Source: Cloeon dipterum (taxonomy: Eukaryota; Arthropoda; Insecta; Ephemeroptera; Baetidae). Taken from it: 64,000 nucleotides of DNA. Made by a program: the position numbers and the translations under genes. Location of the stretch: contig NC_088788.1 in NCBI RefSeq assembly GCF_949628265.1, positions 15,686,001 to 15,750,000 of the forward strand, read 5' to 3'. Shown in pieces: positions 61,601 through 64,000 of the stretch. Numbering within the stretch: position 1 is the stretch's first letter; each line of letters starts with the position of its first letter. Under the pieces are notes generated by a model. The model had not been told where the DNA came from and did not search any database. It saw nothing but the letters and a program-made list of their open reading frames with translations.

Positions 61601-64000
61601 CGTCGATGTGAAAGTAAAATTCGGATTGTGGGTAAAATATTAAATTGAGAATAACGGATTAATTTTGTATTGCAAATGAAAAGAGAAAGGGTGAAAGGAA
61701 TTGTGGTTCAAAGCTCAAAGCGCGCTTGCACTTTTCTCTCAGCTTGTAACAACTAAATAGAGCAATATCCTTTCCCCTTTCTTTGTTTAGACTGAAAAAA
61801 ATATTATTAAAACAAAGGGGGGCGCGTTTTTATTTGTGGAGAGCCTGAAGAAAAAATTCTGAAAAACGCAAGTGAATAAAAATTCTCAGCCGAATTTTTT
61901 GCTGGTACCAGCAGTCTCTTTCTTGCATGTATACCTGGTTGAATCGAGGTGTACGTGTGTTTCAAATTGTAGGAGCAGAGTGTAGTACATACACTCTCTC
62001 GGTGCTGCAAACACAAAGACGCGCGCACACTGAGTGGATGGATGGAGGCCCTCGAAGGCCGCTGCTGCACAAGAACAAAGCCCGCCACTCACTCACGGCT
62101 CTCTCGCTCGCTCGTCTGCATGAATTAATGAGCAGCGCAGTCTGCGCCTTCCAGACGGACTTTTCGGACATTTTTCTCCTCGACCTTTCAAATTGAAAAA
62201 CACAGTACAGAGGATTATTATTTCTCCCTTAAGCTTAATATAATTTGAAAAGAAACGGCGATCACTCGAGACAATTTTGAAAATCCGAGTGACGCCGTCG
62301 TGTTTCCCATGCAGCATTCGGCTCCCTCGGGGTGCGAGCGGAAACCATCCCGTCCGTGTTCGGTGGGGGTGGACCAAACAACGTACCCCTGCTCGTCAAA
62401 CGTGATGCATTATTCGCCGCGGATTACGCGCAGTGCTGAATTTTAAGTTGGCACGCTAATGGACGAGACGTAACACACTCACTTCTTCTCTACTCCAAGC
62501 AAGCTAATCGCGTTTCACGCTCGCCGACCAACCAACCAACCAACCAACGAAATTATTAACTTTTTCTACCGGCATCTTTCCCGGCCCCTTCTCGTCGAGG
62601 GGGTGCATTTTTGAGCAAGGTCTAGAAATTTCATGAGCGGGTGCGTTTCTGTAGCAGGATTCATTGAAAATTTTAATAATTTTTTGGCATCATTTCCAGA
62701 CATAAGGCGGAATGTTTTGCTCTTCCTCCATTTAAATCTGTCTTGAAGCTTGTCCGCTGGGAAAACCGCAATTAACACCGAAGAAAAAAATCAGCCAAAA
62801 AAATAGGGCTGCTTCAGCGGAAAAAGTGGAGGAAATTTGTGGTTCGGCTCGAGTAATGCTGTGTGTTAGGAAAAAGCAGTAAAACGCGCGGAATTGCGAG
62901 TTTTGGGTCGTCGTGCGTGCCACTCGTGTGGCTTTTCTCACGACGATTCCTGGCAAAACCTTGGCTCGCGCGATATTCTTCCTCCTGCAACTGAGACGAG
63001 AGCAATTAGCCCGCATATTACCGAATTTCGGCTGATTGGCGACTCGGCACTGCTTTCTGAGAAGACCTCTAAAAGGCTCTAATTCCATATAATTCTTTAT
63101 CCGCATGCGTTAACTTAAATTTAATTATCCCTTCAGAGAGTTTGGGCTCCGTGTTTGGGTCGGAAAAACCAAAGGGGACGTCCGGAGTCGTGTTACGTTT
63201 AAACAAGAAAAAGTAGCCGCGGAGTAAAATATAATACACTATATGCTGACATCATATTATTCGCGCGTATTATATTATATACCGGCGGCGGTAACAGTCC
63301 TACGACAAGGACGTGAGTAAAATGATACTCGCTCTCGCTGCTTGCAAACTTCTTGCGAAATCGCAACCAACTGCGCACCGACCAGCTCATATAATGCGCC
63401 TCCATAGCATTTTTCTGCCACACACGTTTTCCCCCAAACGCAAATTTCTGGCTTTTTCTACCACACGTCCGTTTTTTAACCAGCCATATTGTTACCTAAA
63501 GCTTAAAATTTTCATAAAGGGGGGTTAGTTTTTTAATTGGTTTGTTTTATTTATAAAATATTTTTCAAGAGTCGATGGAAACTTTCTTGAAATGTAGAAA
63601 AAGTCTTTTATTCGTTATTTTAAATTTATATTTTCATTCTTATGTTTGTTCCTTGCGAAGTCGGTATAAGAATTTATCAGGCGTTGTATTGTTTCCTTCT
63701 CAAGATAATACTAAATTTTGTATTATTTTTCTAGTTTTTATGTTGTCAAGCAAACTATAATACAAAAATGTCCATACTGCGCCTAAACTTGAATTTTTCA
63801 ACCCTCTATTACAACCACAACCTGACAATTTTGTTGGAATCAGAACCAGATTGCGGAGAAAAATGTCATCTAAAAGTCACGGCAGAAAGGTCCGATCTGT
63901 CAATGCCGCGAATGTCACCGATACAAGTTTGACATTTTGATCAGCTTTAGCCGGGAAAGTGTCGTCTGACGATGCTGGATCGATGCACGTGTGCTATGTG
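49688..64000 (+). other. Very long MXD intron, running off the window
   Basis: From the donor after 49687 to the right edge I find no continuation exon and no other gene. The stretch mixes CpG-rich and AT-rich blocks, with many GA/TC patches and simple repeats: (GA)n at 52981-52995, GATG units near 52867, a CCCG run near 59343 and (CCAA)n at 62527-62548. It has perfect CREs at 57553-57560 and 59266-59273, and a palindrome at 59530-59559. Open frames up to 175 codons lack family features. The mosaic suggests regulatory DNA or alternative promoters, but nothing specific can be named. Confidence 0.55.
59530..59559. repeat. Near-perfect palindrome, 12-bp arms
   Basis: TAGTCAACAACG (59530-59541) and its exact reverse complement CGTTGTTGACTA (59548-59559) flank a 6-nt TTATAT loop. 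It lies in the long MXD intron, just after an ATACATATAT run. It may be a hairpin, a protein-binding palindrome or the relic of a small inverted-repeat element. Confidence 0.8.

Overview
The window is a piece of an insect nuclear genome; the order cannot be settled from sequence alone. Protein-coding genes are split by many short GT-AG introns (about 50-800 bp) in an AT-rich background. Core promoters have arthropod-style TATA plus TCAGT/TCACT initiators. Gene content is insect-like: a microsomal UGT, two AMT-type ammonium transporters and REPTOR, the CREBRF orthologue. Because coding exons are short, all gene models here were built by hand from splice sites, reading phase and family resemblance.

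Layout, left to right. (1) 1011-5768 (+): LSD1/KDM1A histone demethylase, with its 5' end outside the window. (2) 8765-5869 (-): a complete UDP-glycosyltransferase, tail-to-tail with LSD1 with only 100 bp between the stop codons. (3) 11375-15263 and 15868-19729 (+): two complete ammonium transporter genes in tandem. They share intron positions and phases and each has its own TATA/initiator. The first has an intron inside its start codon; the second seems to have two alternative last exons. (4) 28391-22710 (-): REPTOR/CREBRF, a bZIP factor, with a probable upstream exon at about 30.5 kb and a GC-rich upstream region holding two perfect CRE palindromes. (5) 36524-37979 (+): an unrecognised multi-pass membrane protein. 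(6) 38824-43441 (+): glutaminyl-tRNA synthetase. (7) 43788-43717 (-): tRNA-His(GTG). (8) 44100-47426 (+): a DALRD3-like protein. (9) 48372 to beyond the right edge (+): a MXD/Mad-family repressor, of which only the first three small coding exons are present. The rest of the window (49.7-64 kb) appears to be one intron of this gene, over 14 kb long and rich in short simple repeats and CpG.

Three copies of a SINE-like repeat are scattered in the window (8.8, 17.3 and 46.4 kb), one with a clear 5S-rRNA-derived head. All three lie in introns or in the 5' leader of a gene. Items 6-8 form a small translation-related neighbourhood (aminoacyl-tRNA synthetase, tRNA, tRNA-modification partner); LSD1, REPTOR and MXD are chromatin or transcription regulators. 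I found no operon-like or defence-like system. The more unusual points are the split start codon, the alternative AMT terminal exons, the 5S SINE, the orphan membrane protein and the very long MXD intron.
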